A stretch of DNA of 64,000 nt from Nemophila menziesii (GCA_029959085.1 JARWIR010000008.1:5456001-5520000); one strand, 5' to 3'; shown: positions 24,579 to 36,845, counted from the stretch's first letter. Numbers and translations are program-made. The notes: generated from the letters alone by a model not told the origin.

Positions 24579-25599
24579 TTACACAAAGGGTTTGTAATCT
24601 TTGAAAAATCCTTGATGAAACGAAGATAGAATCCAGCATGGCCTAAAAAACTTCTTAACCCCTTTAACATAAATGGGAGGGGGAAAAGTTTTTATTACCT
24701 TAATCTTTGCGCGATCAACCTCTAAGCCTGCACTTGAAACCTTGTGACCCAACACTATACCTTCTCGAACCATGAAATGACACTTTTCCCAATTCAACAC
24801 CAAATCTGTCTCCTTGCATCTTATTAACACCTTCTCCAAATTCTGTAAACACTCATCAAAGTTATCACCGAATATAGAAAAGTCATCCATAAATACCTCA
24901 AGGAAAGTATTGATCATATCCCAGAAAATCGCCATCATACATCTCTGAAAGGTAGCGGTGCATTACATAATCCAAAAGGCATCCTTCGATAGGCAAAAGA
25001 ACCAAAGGACATGTGAATGTGGTTTTGTGTTGATCAGCTGGATCTACGTAAATCTGATTGTACCCTGAATAACCATCCAAAAAGAAATAATACTCCCTAC
25101 CAGCCAATTTGTCTAACATTTTATCAATGAAAGGAAGAGGAAAGTGGTCATTTCTAGTCTCCTTGTTCAACTTTCGGTAATCCATACAAACCCTCCAACC
25201 AACAACGGTTCTTGTGGAGATGGCTTCATTCTGAGCATTGAGGATGGTAGTCATTCCTCCTTTCTTCGGTACGCACTGAACTGGACTCACCCACTCACTA
25301 ATAGCTATGGGATAGATGATTCCCGCGTCTAGTAGCTTAAATACTTCTTTCTTCCCCACTTCTTTCATTGCTGGCATTAATCTCCTTTGGCCTTCAACTG
25401 AATGTGCACTATCATCTTCAAGAATGATTTTATGTTGACAATAGGAGGGGCTAATGCCTTTGATGTCAGCAATAGTCCAACCTATCACCTCTTTATTCGC
25501 CCTTAGTACACATATCAGTTTATCTTCTTGAGGACCTGTTAAATTTGCTAAAACTATAACAGGTAAAGTATTATTAGTACCCAAATACGCATACCTCAA
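24579..25599 (-). pseudogene. reverse transcriptase of the Athila-like element
   Basis: 25599-24898 reads RYAYLGTNNTLPVIVLANLT, MDYRKLNKETRNDHFPLPFI and FFLDGYSGYNQIYVDPADQH. After a frameshift, 24938-24579 continues with MMAIFWDMINTFLEVFMDDF, carrying the FMDD catalytic box, and NWEKCHFMVREGIVLGHKVS. The fingers, palm and thumb order is normal. It is inactive because of the frameshift near 24940. Confidence 0.92.
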
Positions 25600-25952
25600 G
25601 TGAGCTGGTAATTTTTTTCTTCTAACTTCAGAGAAGATTCAATGGATGGTTTATTTTTTATGACCATCTCCCCCGGTTCTCTCACATGTTCATAGGCCGG
25701 ACGCCTATATTTTGGTTTTCCCTGAATTGAGAGCCGCCACTGTTTCGGCAACCTCTTCCATCATCTCAGGTAAGTCTAGTGTCAAAGCAGCCTGCAAGAT
25801 ATCATCATAATTAAAACAATCAAATACCTCTTGTGTGGCGTGTTCTGCTACATCCATTCGAAAGCAATCTCCTGGACATCTGGAAACTTCATGGCTCTGA
25901 ACACATTAAACTTTACCTCCTCGTCTTGGATTCTCATGGTTAATTCTCCGTC

Positions 25953-26948
25953 TTATACATCAATTAAAGTACACCCCGTGGCTAGGAATGGTTGTCCCAA
26001 AATGATGGGGACATTCCTATCTGCGTCGTATTCAAGAATAACATAGTCAACGGGAAAAACTAAAGTACATGCCTTAACAAGGACATCTTCGATTCGTCCC
26101 TCCGGATGGACAAGGGACCTATCAGCCATTTGTAAGACCATAGAGGTAGGTCTCACATCTCCCATTCTCAACTTATCGAAAATTGATTTGGGCATAAGAT
26201 TGATACTTGCACCCAAATCACATAGTGTTTTTCCTTGCCACTCCTTACCAATCGATATCGGAATTGTAAAACTCCCAGGGTCAAGCAACTTAGGTGGCAA
26301 CTTACTTTGACAAATAGCGCTGCACTCTTCAGGTAACCCAATCGTCTCATTATCACAATACGACCTTTTGTTAGTTAGGGCTCTCTTTAAAAACTTCACG
26401 TATTTTGGTATATCTTTAATGGCTTCTAACAACGCAATGTTGATGTTGAGACCTCTTACCCTATTCAAAAATCTTTGATACTCAGCCATATCTCCTTTAG
26501 TCTGAACTCTTGAAGGGAAAGGTAGAGGAGGACGGTTTTCCACAATATCTTCCTTTTTCTGAACTTCTGGAATTTTCTCCACTTCTATCAGTTCAGGTTC
26601 ATCTTCTTTCTCTTCCACCTCTACTACTGGTTTTTCTTTATTTGTCACTTCTTTCTCTTTCATGACCGGAAATGGAGGTGGAGGTAGTTTCTTACTACTT
26701 CTTAACGCTATGGAATTACAATCTTTGGTTTGTCTTGGGACTTCAGTATCACTAGGGAGTCTTCCTTGCGGACGCTGATTTAATTGTTTCGAAATTTGAT
26801 CAATTTGATTCCCCAATAATTTTAGTACAGCTTCATTAGCTTGCTGACTCTGAATGGATTGTGCCTGAAGTGCCATTAATTTATCTACCGTTACACGAAG
26901 ATCGTCTGTTCCTTCTTGAGGTTGAGCACGTAAGGCTTTTTGATTCAT
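25953..26948 (-). pseudogene. gag C-terminus and aspartic protease of the Athila-like element
   Basis: One open stretch of 331 codons. It has a glutamine-rich, then acidic linker (about residues 60-135), PPLPFPSRVQTKGDMAEYQR and KDIPKYVKFLKRALTNKRSY, then the protease: GKTLCDLGASINLMPKSIFD, with D-L-G-A-S as the flap-side catalytic text, and VPIILGQPFLATGCTLIDV. This is the longest undamaged part of the element. It overlaps the upstream gag piece by 4 bp in another frame. Confidence 0.88.
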
Positions 26949-28237
26949 TGTATCATTATAACTATTTTGAGTAGGCTGTCTTTGAACATGATTTCCATAA
27001 TTTTGTCCTCCTTGATAGTTATTTTGTGGTCTAGGTTGATAAGTGTTACCTTGGGGACGCGGTTGATAAATTTAAGTAGGATTAGCTGCCCCATTAGGAT
27101 TTGAGTATTGGAACCCGGATGGTTTCTGTTGGGCTGGTATCCTTGTCCACTCGAATTGTAATTTCCCCTATTAGAAACAAACATCACGGTGTTGGGATTA
27201 CACTCACAATGTTCCCAATCATGGTCTTGAACACCACAATTTGAACAACCATAGACCTCTTGCGTTACATTAACACTTGCCTTCTTACATGTTAAACCTT
27301 CCTTAACAGCTATCGTAAGCTGTTTCATTTGCTGTTCCAAAGTAGTCTTTAATTTATCCTCCAAAGAGGAGAATTTCTCTTCAATACCCATATTACTTTC
27401 TTTCCTACCTCGAATAGGTGTTCTTACCGTACTCAAACCTTTCTCATTTGATACCGTTCTGTTTAGAATAATCTTCGCATGGACTGGAGCTACCTGTAAA
27501 AATCCACCACCACATAACAAATCGAGGTATTTTCTTGATCCTCCATACAAGCCTTTAGAAAAGATTTTTAATTGTTGTATTTCATTAAGGCCGTGGTCAG
27601 GAACTCTTCTTAAACAAGATTGAAATTTTGTCCAACATCTTCCCAAAGTTTCATCTTGATCTTGGATAAACGATGTCAAATATACATGTGCATCCAATCA
27701 TATATTAGTCGGATAATAGTGATCGTAAAACGTTGTCTGTAATTCATCCCAAGTAGTGATTGTTCTTGGTTCTTGCGGATCGTTCCACTCACTCGCTGCG
27801 TCTATCACAAAAAATCTGAAATTAGCAAAGTACATATGCTCTTTGGTCACTCCTTGAGTTATATACGAATCATAGATTTGCATAAACTTTTAAACTGCAC
27901 GAATAGGGTCTTCTCCAGGTGTCCCACGAAAGTTTCCATAGTTTTGAAATTGGGATATCATACCAGGATCAGGTCTATAACGAGCAACATTGATATCTGT
28001 AGGACCAATACCGAGAGCAGGAGCGCGGTAAGGAGCTTGTTCTGGACCATGTACGAACCATGGATCATAATACTGTGGGGGTTGAGCTTGTTGCATAGGT
28101 GGTTTATTTTGTTGATTGTTGAGAACCGCATTAGTATTGAGTGGGGGATCGGGAATGATTGGTGGTATGATGGGTTGACCATTTTCATCCAACTGAACAT
28201 TAGGATTATCCACGTGATGAATATTCAACTCCTCCAT
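26945..28237 (-). pseudogene. gag of the Athila-like element
   Basis: Three open pieces separated by single stops: 28237-27890 (MEELNIHHVDNPNVQLDENG, YRAPALGIGPTDINVARYRP), 27883-27698 (IYDSYITQGVTKEHMYFANF) and 27697-26945. The last piece holds the capsid-like part (RVPDHGLNEIQQLKIFSKGL) and a CCHC zinc knuckle CSNCGVQDHDWEHC (C-x2-C-x4-H-x4-C). The first stop replaces a glutamine in the text V-stop-K-F-M-Q. The plus-strand copy at about 16332 has a stop at the same codon. Confidence 0.88.
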
Positions 28238-28438
28238 CTCGATTCTTTCTCTTTTTGCTTGTTCTCTAGCTTCTTTGTCTCTTGTATTTCTTTCTCATAC
28301 TAACCTCTCAAGGTTTGAGTACATGCACCGAACCTGTAAGACTTGAGAAGGAACAAAGACAAAGAAAAGCGTAAAACTGAAAAAATAAAGATGCAATTAA
28401 AAACACTAAAGGATAAACACCGGGGTCACACGCTATCG

Positions 28439-28456
28439 TCCCCGGCAGTGACACCA
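28439..28456 (-). other. primer-binding site, tRNA-Asp-like (mutated)
   Basis: tccccggcagtgacacca matches the tRNA-Asp 3' end at 14 of 18 positions. Three of the four changes are C-to-T or G-to-A, as expected from deamination of methylated cytosine. Confidence 0.75.
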
Positions 28457-28462
28457 AAAACT

Positions 28463-29836
28463 TGGTGGTCCCTTGTGTGTTCTAAAAATAATGCAAAAGG
28501 AAAAGATAACCACAACTGCAAGTGTACAGTTGTCCCAAATAATATAAGTGATAAACAGGTTCGTTCTCAGGGACATATTGTTTGACTCTAATGCTTATCA
28601 AATAGTGAATAATTGCACGTAAATCAATTAAATTGATTTAAGAATGTTTGTTTTGTTTTTCTATAACTAGGACAATAAATTAAAAGACTAAAGAAATGTA
28701 AATATTAAGCTAGACGCAAGAAAATAAAATAGCTAGACGCAAGGTATGAAAGGTAGTACTTGAGCAACGCTAGGATTTCACCTAAATCTATTCGTTCCAT
28801 GTATTGTTTAAGGGACGAATTGGTAAATAATAGTGGTCGGGATTCGATAATTTCCTTACCCCCGTCAGGATGGACTAAGGAGTTATTCTTAGGTGCTACA
28901 AACCCCGTCAAGGTGAATATAGTCCACCTTCGAATGACTAAGTCCTAAGTATCCAATTGGCCATAGGATTAATTAAGCATGTCAAGGTCAAATAATTTCT
29001 ATCCTACATTGGGGCTTAACCCATTAATGCGTTCTCTAGTACTAATTGAATTTAGCTCATAATTGTAAAAACTAAGTAAATAAAATGAAAGGAATTCATA
29101 ATTGTTTTACAGAAATAAAGATAAGAAACCTAATTGAGGAGTTGATTCGGCTGCGAATTGGAGAAGTTGAATTTCTCCAGCTCTTGGCTTCTTCTCTTCC
29201 TTGCTTCTGCTTCTTCTCTGATGCTCTGACTTTGTAAAATAATGAATTGTGTGTGAAAATAGAAGTCTAAAAGCCTTTTTATAGTGGGAATTTCGGACTA
29301 GTTCTTTTAAATAAAAGAATAAGCAAATATTATAAGCCCAAGTCCACTTTCAAGCCTAAAATCCCGTAACTGTTGTACACCCTTCACAGAAACGGCGGTA
29401 ACTTTCTCAATATAACTCTGAATTGACTAATTCAACTTGCTAATTCTTTGTAACTCGATAAGGTACAAATCTTCTTCATAACTAAGAGGCTGAATCCATC
29501 TTTAAGTAGCTCGAAATAAGCACTTTCCATCAGCCTTCCAAATTTTCAGCTCAAATTTGCCAACTCTTTGGGATATTCCTTTAAGCTTTTGATTTCTTTA
29601 CACGATCTTTGACTTCTATTCTCGATTCCTCTCCTTGCTAGTATTAGAAAACTAAAATCTTTTCACTAAAACATACCATATTATGCGCAAAATCTTATTA
29701 AATCAAAAATACTAAAATCTAAGGAGAGAAAATAAAATATTGCATATTTTTACTAAAAGTCTATCGAATTAGCCAGATAATCACCTAATTTGATGTCTCC
29801 TAAAGGCATATAAATATAACAAAGGAGGAGACATCA
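28463..29836 (-). repeat. 5' LTR of the minus-strand Athila-like element (1374 bp)
   Basis: Outer end tgatgtctcc and inner end ggaccacca on the minus strand. It is parallel to the plus-strand LTR at 16917-18486 and about 200 bp shorter. The imperfect terminal inverted words tgatgtctcc/ggagacatca are kept. A TATA box (minus TATAAAAA) lies at 29276-29283. Confidence 0.88.
29276..29283 (-). promoter_or_regulatory. LTR TATA box
   Basis: Minus-strand TATAAAAA about 555 bp into the LTR, the same relative place as TATAAAAG in the plus-strand LTR at 17471. Confidence 0.5.
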
Positions 29837-30139
29837 TCTACAACATATCAAATAGGTACCCAATGTTCCATTGTTAGACTCCTTTTAGTACCTATCGTGA
29901 ATTTTGCCGTAAAATGTCACGTGTCAACGACGTGACTACTTTATCCTCCAAAATGAGGTACTAAAGTTTACAAAAGTGGACAAACAGGTACTAAACGTTC
30001 TTTATTTACAAATAAAGCTCTGGTGTTATTTATTGGCATGTGACGTTAAAAATAAAATGTTGGGTACTTATTTGTTATTTTGTAAACTTAGGTACTTATT
30101 TGTCCAAATTGCGAAACAATAGGTATCCACGAAGAATAT
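29837..30139. other. diverged non-coding repeat
   Basis: Contains words such as ggtacttatttgtccaaatt and, inverted, gtggacaaacaggtacta, which resemble the ends of non-autonomous DNA transposons. Similar words occur in the opposite orientation at about 36870-36945. No coding region is seen. Confidence 0.45.
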
Positions 30140-30310
30140 TCCCTTTTTTAAAAATGTTAAAAATTAAAAAAAAAGAACTCCATAAAACCCTGAACTAATC
30201 TCTGCACATTCACCACAAGTTTAAGCAAAAAATGAACATTCACCACACTCAGACGCTCTCCTGCATAGATAAACGCCGCCACACATGGGGATTATTGTCC
30301 TTAGTTATCA
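30140..30310 (+). repeat. copy of F-box gene upstream segment
   Basis: About 165 bp aligning with 36965-37150 in the same orientation. Shared words are aactaatctctgcacattca, cattcaccacactcag and agataaacgccgccacac. One copy lies upstream of the mobile-domain fragment and the other upstream of the F-box gene. Confidence 0.8.
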
Positions 30311-30439
30311 ATACTATTTGCTACGCCATCAACAAGAATAAATCACCAAATCTAGAGTATATGATAACTTATAACTATTCTTCAAAGACATCTACTTAAG
30401 CATTGCATATCATTGAATTAGACTACAACCGTGAATGTG

Positions 30440-31195
30440 TGTCTCTCAAGCTTTTCTGTTAAAAATTTCATTAGAGACAAATAATATGGAAAGGCGACGT
30501 AAGTTTTTCCTAATATTTTTTCCATGTTTTATTTGCTTAATTTTACTATTAAACCGTTATTTGTTTATGAATACAATGATTATGAAGTTATACATATACT
30601 ATCCAATATTTGGGAAGGTGATGTGTGTGTGTCTTGCCATTTCTTGAAGAGGTCGGTTTTGGGTGTATTCCAAAAAATACCCAAAGTAACTACATCCCGA
30701 GTCTTGTGCACCGCTTGGGTCGAAAGGGGAAGGTGAGAGGCCCAACCGTTTCACTTGTCGGTCGGTGAGATGACGGTGATATTATAGGATGTCGTCATGA
30801 TCCCAGGGTTACCCATTGATGGTGAACCTGTCATATGCAATGACGCCGCAATAAATATAGATACTGAGTGTAGGTGTATTCTTGGCCAGAGTTCTAAACC
30901 AGAAGTATTAGACTTGCCGCAAAGGAAAAATATGTTTTACGACTTGCGTGGCTTAAGGAGAATTTCGGCACTAGTGTGTGTATTTAATTTTAGTATTGTT
31001 TATTTATTTTTATAATTATTTATTTTATTCATCACGATTTTGTTTTTTTAGGACTCCCGCCTATAGATATCGGTGATGAGACACTGGGACAGTATGCGAG
31101 GGCATATATTCTATTTGTCATTGGCGATTATTTCCTCCCAACTGCAAAGAAGAATGAGGTGACTGCCTTATATCGTCTCCCTGAAATGAATTTGG
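30440..31195 (+). pseudogene. plant mobile domain (MAIN-like) fragment
   Basis: Plus-strand reading around 30745-30855 gives FHLSVGEMTVIL, a stop, then MIPGLPIDGEPVICND, close to the EMTITLQDV...LGLPIDGEPV signature of plant mobile domain (MAIN/MAIL) proteins and related transposon ORFs. A second piece at 31085-31195 reads QYARAYILFVIGDYFLPTAK, matching the conserved RAYLLYLIG helix. The stop and the absence of the rest of the roughly 350-residue domain make it a pseudogene. It could be a host MAIL gene relic or transposon cargo. Confidence 0.6.
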
Positions 31196-31640
31196 TTGAC
31201 TTGTTGACCAATCAGTAGATATTTCCATATGAGCGATACTAACATCTTGAAAATGTGGAATACCAAAATCTGGATTAAAATTATCATCATCGCTATGCAT
31301 TTTTTCTTCCTCACTAGAAACACTAAAATATGTGCCTTTTTCTTCGGATGCCAAAGAGTCGCTATATCTAACACTATAAATGTCACTATCACTAATCGTA
31401 TCACACATCATCAAATGAGCGGCAGATAGAATAGTGGACTCAGTCGCAATTTGTTTACCCTTTTTCGTGTTGAGAATCAACCGTAACTTTCAGTTTCTCT
31501 TTATTGTCAACATAAAACTCAATACAATAATTATGTCCATTAATTACACCACTAAAACATGAAATCGTGGAGGGTTTGAGTAAATCGTACAACACCAAAG
31601 TAAATCAAAACTAACTTCTCTTACGATCCAATTCAAATTT
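31118..31640 (-). pseudogene. possible Mu-like transposase N-terminal fragment
   Basis: The minus strand reads GHNYCIEFYVDNKEKLKVTV near 31540-31480, then a serine/aspartate-rich acidic region (31480-31118, 120 codons, with EEEKMHSDDDNFNPDFGIPH). A short globular start followed by an acidic linker is typical of plant MURA-type transposase N-termini. I do not see the transposase core or the zinc finger. This is a guess from layout and the product could be something else. Confidence 0.3.
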
Positions 31641-31780
31641 AAACATAACTTTTTTTTAAGTTCACTAAGTGTTGTATTTCCTTTCGTCGTAAAAACACAT
31701 TTACCCAGCCGATATAATCTAATGGTCCCATTGTACCCTTAGAAATTCTTTCACCATAACGATAAAACAATGTATACTCC

Positions 31781-32826
31781 TGGTGTCGCCTAAGGTGTGA
31801 GAAAATAATGATATAAATAAGTGAAAATAAACACCCTAGGCTGAGCACGGTACTGCAAGTATTACAGGACGTATGCAAGTTGTAATGATAAGAAAGTTCG
31901 TTCTCATGAACTTAATGTGTTATACGTTATGAGCAAATAGTACGAGTAGAAAGTAATTAATTAAAAGACAGAAAATAAAGATGAACGATTGAGAGGTAAT
32001 AAATTAAACTAATGAAAATTAAAGACAAATAAATAAATATGAAGAAATATGAGATGAGAGATATAACTTAGGTTATTCTAGTATGCACTAATCCTTCTAA
32101 TTCTTTCTATCAAATTCTAGTTAATAAGGGAAATAATTAGCTCTTAAATACTTAGTCATGATTTTAAATTCCCTTTCCTAGACCTTGAGAGCGACTAGGG
32201 GGCTACGGACACACCACGAGGCAGCCTAAATGTAGGGTTATCAAGCGCCACCAAGGCCCTAAGCAATTCAATTCCTATATGGTGATAGTGGTGAAAATAT
32301 ACCCTAATGACTATCTAGTTAGAATCGGTGTTGTCAGGACCAATATCGGACACTAGACGTTATGTGGTGTTTCAATAATTAGACACCCCTTCCGGGTGAC
32401 CATCTAACTACTATTAAGAAAGCCTAAAGTGATCAGGTTTAGGACAGGCAATAATTCAAAACACATAAACAAATATATGGGTAAGCAACTAATATCAAAT
32501 TAAAACATATAATTCCCAAAGAAACTTAGATAGAAAGAAAATAGAATTCATAGATTATACATAATGCAAAACCCAAGCTGGGGGAAAATTAGTTTATACC
32601 TGAAGGAAATAAACTAAAGATTGAATAAAAGACTTCATCTTGCTCTCTACAATAACTCTAATGATAATAAACCTAAGGACTAATTAATGGGAGGCAAGGA
32701 TGATTTACAAGGGATATAAGGGTGTATTTATATGTGTTTAGAAGACCTAATTCGTTTTCTTGGAGTAGATGACAAGTAATGGACTTCAAGCTCAACTTAA
32801 ATTCGTAACCCTAAAATATAGAAAAG
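31781..32826 (-). repeat. 3' LTR of the gag-only element, missing its outer start
   Basis: Begins (plus strand) tggtgtcgcctaagg and ends where gag text starts. A minus-strand TATA-like sequence (tatttata on plus) is near 32727. It contains a small indel relative to the 5' LTR around 31900-31925. Confidence 0.85.
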
Positions 32827-34335
32827 CCTTACAAGCCAAATAGCATGTGGTACTTCCTTATTTTCTTCAATCTCAAGGCAAATAGCCTTACAAGCTTCGA
32901 ACCCAACATTGGCATCACCTCCTTCGATAGCCTTCAATTCTTTTTGTTCCATAATATTAGTTAGAACTTTATTAATTTGTTCTACTTGCGTACCTAAAAT
33001 TTGAATTGAAGCTTCTTGTTCTCTCAACTTCTCATTTTGCGAATGCATATTAGTGGTCATCGAATCCATAAAATTCTTCAATTGGTGATCACCCACAGCT
33101 CCTTCTTGAGGATAGTGTGGTAAAGCCTTTTGGAGCTAAAGTATCGGTATTTGCGTCATTAACAGGTTGTTGTGGTGGAGCAGGTCGATTATAATTCTGA
33201 TTTCCTTGATATGGAGCTTGACCTCTTGGTTGGAAAGAGTTATTCTGGGGACGAGGTTGATAATGACCTGGATTAGCGCCCCCCTGTGGATTTGAATACT
33301 GCATACCCGGATGATTCCTATTACCAAATTGATAATTTCCTCGGTTGGATATGAAATAAACAGATGCTAGATTTCCTTCACACTCTTCCCATGTATGGTT
33401 TGTAACCCCACACTGTTGACAATCTTGTGCTTCTTGCACTACATTTGATGCGGCTAAATTCTTCTGCATCTCAAGATTAAGTTCTTTGATTTGATTTTCT
33501 AATGCGGACAATTGAGCTGAGTTTGCAGTTCTGCATATAATCGAAGTGTACCTTTGGAATTTGTAATAGGAGCTCGCAAAAGTGGCCAACTCCTTTCTGT
33601 TTCTATTATGTTTTCCAAACCTTCAGGGGCCTCTGCGATATCCACGGACACGAAATTTCCCTTTCCAAGATTATCTACCCTCAATCTACTTTCTCTATTG
33701 ATACCCTGATAAAATATAGCTAACTGTAAAGATGGGGTGTAACCATGGAGTGGACATCTAGCTAACTTCTGTTGGAACCTTGTCCATGCTTCTCCTACTT
33801 CTTCTCCATTCTCTTGAAAAAACTTTGCAAGCTCGCTCTGGTCTTTGAGTATCATACTCTTTGGATAAAAACGGTTAAAGAATGCGACTTGAAGTTCTGC
33901 CAATGTATTAATAGTACCTAGTGGTCCCCTATCTAGCCACTCACCAGCTTTACCGGTCAGGAAGAACAAAAACATATGACAATACAGTTGCTCGCGTGTA
34001 ATGCCTGGAGTAACATAGGCATCACAAATCTGCATGAACTTCTGAATCGCTCTTACCGGATCTTGAATTGCTGCACCACTGTAGAGTCCAAATCTCAGAA
34101 ATTGACTGAGCATGCACGGATCGGGCCTAATATTGATATTCTGGATCTCTGGAGGACGATAACCTAATGGTTGAACATGAAACGGTACTCCCAAGCCTGG
34201 GAGGTCTTGCTCAACTATGTTCTGATTGTTATTGTTATTTCTGTTATCTCCTACTGGTGGTGGTGGTATATGTCCTAACGGACCAAGCACTCTTGGATCT
34301 ACTGGGTCTTGTTGTTCTGCCATAGCTCTTCTCAA
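32797..34335 (-). pseudogene. gag polyprotein of the gag-only element
   Basis: 34335-33499 reads IQNINIRPDPCMLSQFLRFG, then RAIQKFMQICDAYVTPGITR and the gag domain core (FFLTGKAGEWLDRGPLGTIN; LHGYTPSLQLAIFYQGINRE). After a frameshift, 33589-33089 carries an intact CCHC knuckle CQQCGVTNHTWEEC and a Pro/Gln/Asn-rich tail (GHYQPRPQNNSFQPRGQAPY). 33096-32797 gives a coiled-coil-like end. The codon that is a stop in the other family members reads Q here, so this gag comes from a different lineage. Two frameshifts disrupt it. Confidence 0.85.
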
Positions 34336-34540
34336 GACTCTTTCTTCTCTAATACACCTGTTATAAGCTGTGAAGCTCCTTTTGGGCTCCGATAGAGGAA
34401 ACCAAAGATGAAACTCTGTTGAAACCTAAAAAAGACTAAAGCAAACCACAAGCGTAAATCTGGAAAAAAAAACTGAAAAATAAAAATTAACTAAAACCTA
34501 CTACTCGAAATAGATAGCCCGCACGCTAACGAGACACAAG

Positions 34541-34558
34541 TCCCCGGCAGCGGCGCCA
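34541..34558 (-). other. primer-binding site for tRNA-Asp
   Basis: tccccggcagcggcgcca, 17 of 18 matches to the plant tRNA-Asp 3' end. It is separated from the LTR edge by 6 bp. Confidence 0.88.
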
Positions 34559-34564
34559 AAAACT

Positions 34565-35601
34565 TGGTGTCGCCTAAGTTGTGAGAAAATAATGATATAA
34601 ATAAGTGCAAATAAACACCCTAGGCTGAGCATGGTACTGCAAGTATTACAGGACGTATGCAAGTTTTAATGATAAGAAAGTTCGTTCTCAGGGACTTAGC
34701 GTTATGAGCAAATAGTACGAGTAGAAAGTAATTAATTAAAAGCCAGAAAATAAAGATGAACGATTGGGAGGTAATAAATTAAACTAATGAAAATTAAAGA
34801 CAAATAAATAAATATGAAGAAATATGAGATGAGAGATATAGCTTAGGTTTTGCTAGTATGCACTAATCTTCTAATTCTTTCTATCAAATTCTAGTTAATA
34901 AGGGAGATAATTAGCTCTTAAATACTTACTCATGATTCTAAATTCCCTCTCCAAGACCTTGAGAGCGACTAGGGGGCTACGGACACACCACGAGGCAGCC
35001 TAAACTTAGGGTTATCAAGCGCCACCAAGGCCCTAAGCAATTCAATTCCTATATGGTGATAGTGGTGAAAATATACCCTAATGACTGTCTAGTTAGAATC
35101 GGTGTTGTCAGGACCAATATCGGACACTAGACGTTATGTGGTGTTTCAATAATTAGACACCCCTTCCGGGTGACCATCTAACTACTATTAATAAAGCCTA
35201 AAGTGATCGGGTTTAGGACAGACAATAATTCAAAACACATAAACAAATATATGGGTAAGCAGCTAATATCAAATCAAAACATATAATTCCCAAAGAAACT
35301 TAGATAGAAAGAAAATAGAATTCATAGATTATACATAATGAAAAACCCAAGCTATGGGAAAATTAGTTCATACCTGAAGGAAATAAACTAAAAGATTGAA
35401 TAAAAGACTTCATCATGCTCTGTACAATAACTCTAATGATAATAAACCTAAGGACTGATTAATGGGAGGCAAGGAAGATTTACAAGAGATATAAGGGTGT
35501 ATTTATAGGTGTTTAGAAGACCTAATTCGTTTTCTTGGAGTAGAAGACAAGTAATGGACTTCAAGCTCAACTCAAATTCGTAACCCTAAAATATAGAAAA
35601 G
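34565..35601 (-). repeat. 5' LTR of the gag-only element (shared part)
   Basis: Inner edge tggtgtcgcctaag next to the PBS. The minus strand has TATAAATAC at 35499-35507. The true outer end is not certain because the partner LTR is truncated at this point. Confidence 0.82.
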
Positions 35602-36845
35602 GTAACAATCAACCATGTTTTTGTTCTGGTCATAACTGTTTCAATACTTATCCGTTTGACACGTTCCAATAGTCGAAACTAATCGTCTCGGAAAGCTCTT
35701 TAACTTTGCTTCAGACCTTTCTTCCAAATTCCTAACTAATCTTGAGTTATAAGCCCTTTTGTGGTCGTGGGTGCTGAAATTCAGATTTATTTCCATATAC
35801 TAGCTTTTCCGTTCTTTTTCTCCAATTTTCATGTATATCTTCTTTCCTTTATCTATTAGAATTGACTTGACATCTAATTAACCTCCATATATATCTTTAA
35901 AGTTTCACACTAAATAAATAAATAAACCAAATATGCTCTAAAAATAATAATTCATTAAATCAAGACTAGAAGTAGGAAAGTGCTCTATATCATGTGAAGA
36001 TCGAGTATTTAGACTTCTAAAACACTAAAATTGATGTCTCCAACTAATATTAAATCATCACATCCAAAATAAAAAGTATCATTAATAGAATACCATAATT
36101 TTCAAAGAAAAATGATTCTACCAAACAATTTAAACTAAAATAACATAAGACATACATGTACTTCCTCCATCTCCAACAGATTGTCATAATTTTTTTTGCA
36201 CACAAATTATGAAATGTCATTAATTATCTATTTGATTACTAAAATACCCTTCATAAAGTGTATTGATATCTTGAATATTTTTTGGGAACACAAATTATAA
36301 TATTTAATTAGGGATTCAAATGGTATAAAGAATAAAAACTTGTTTTGATTTTCTAAAGTGACAACCTTTTGTAAATATCTATTCTTATTATAAGTAATGA
36401 TCTCTTGGATACGGATGAAGTATTTGTTATACATATATAGCTAAAAATAATACCAATTATATCACATTCACAAAAATATAAAATTAAATTAAAACCTGTA
36501 AATATATTAAAATTGCAATAGGTAATGATAATAAGTGTAACAGACTGAATTATTACCTACTATGGATTGTAACCGTAAGATTTTTTATGTAGAATTTTTG
36601 GATTTTTGAAATAAAGAAGAAGAAAATAGATATTAGAGTGCCTAAATCTGAAACCTACTATATATAAACGAAAAGTGCTCATCAGAGGAGCGCTTTTCAT
36701 TCCGACATTTTAGTATAAGGTTGACACTTTTCAGAGGAACATCTTTCTAATTATGTATTAAATTAAGTTATTCAAATGCACTCTTTGGAAGAGCGCCTCT
36801 TCGTTTCTTTTACAATTATTTTTCCTCAAACGTTTTTCTAACAAT
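35602..36845. other. probable outer LTR part, then intergenic DNA
   Basis: 35602-36060 may be the rest of the 5' LTR (it ends in a gatgtctcc...aaatcatca motif like other LTR ends here). 36061-36845 is AT-rich with no recognised gene. A short gtgctc/gagcgc hairpin-like repeat occurs near 36676-36700 and again in weaker form at 36780-36800. Confidence 0.45.

Larger units (their letters stand above)
18581..29836 (-). mobile_element. nearly complete Athila-like Ty3/gypsy retrotransposon, defective
   Basis: Order on the minus strand: 5' LTR (29836-28463), PBS, gag, protease, RT, RNase H, integrase, a GC-rich repeat tract, an extra ORF in the env position, a polypurine-like stretch next to 18882, and a truncated 3' LTR. 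The RNase H to integrase order, the tRNA-Asp primer and the extra 3' ORF are the layout known for the Athila lineage. Each coding domain carries at least one stop or frameshift, and the integrase zinc finger has lost one histidine. It is not autonomous. The right flank begins tctac at 29837. No TSD can be tested because the other end is rearranged. Confidence 0.85.
31781..35601 (-). mobile_element. LTR-gag-LTR non-autonomous gypsy element
   Basis: Two direct repeats of about 1.04 kb (31781-32826 and 34565-35601) flank only a tRNA-Asp PBS and gag. No protease, RT, RNase H or integrase is present. The gag frame runs directly into the low-side LTR at about 32826, and that LTR lacks its outer end, so the deletion removed pol together with the start of the 3' LTR. 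The 5' LTR may extend beyond 35601, with a candidate end aaatcatca at 36060. The LTRs differ at few positions, so this derivative is relatively young. Confidence 0.8.

Noticed and set aside
31776..36065. Target-site duplication for the gag-only element (actcc versus catcc)
   Set aside because: The two 5-bp flanks do not match, and the outer 5' LTR end is uncertain, so no TSD is claimed.
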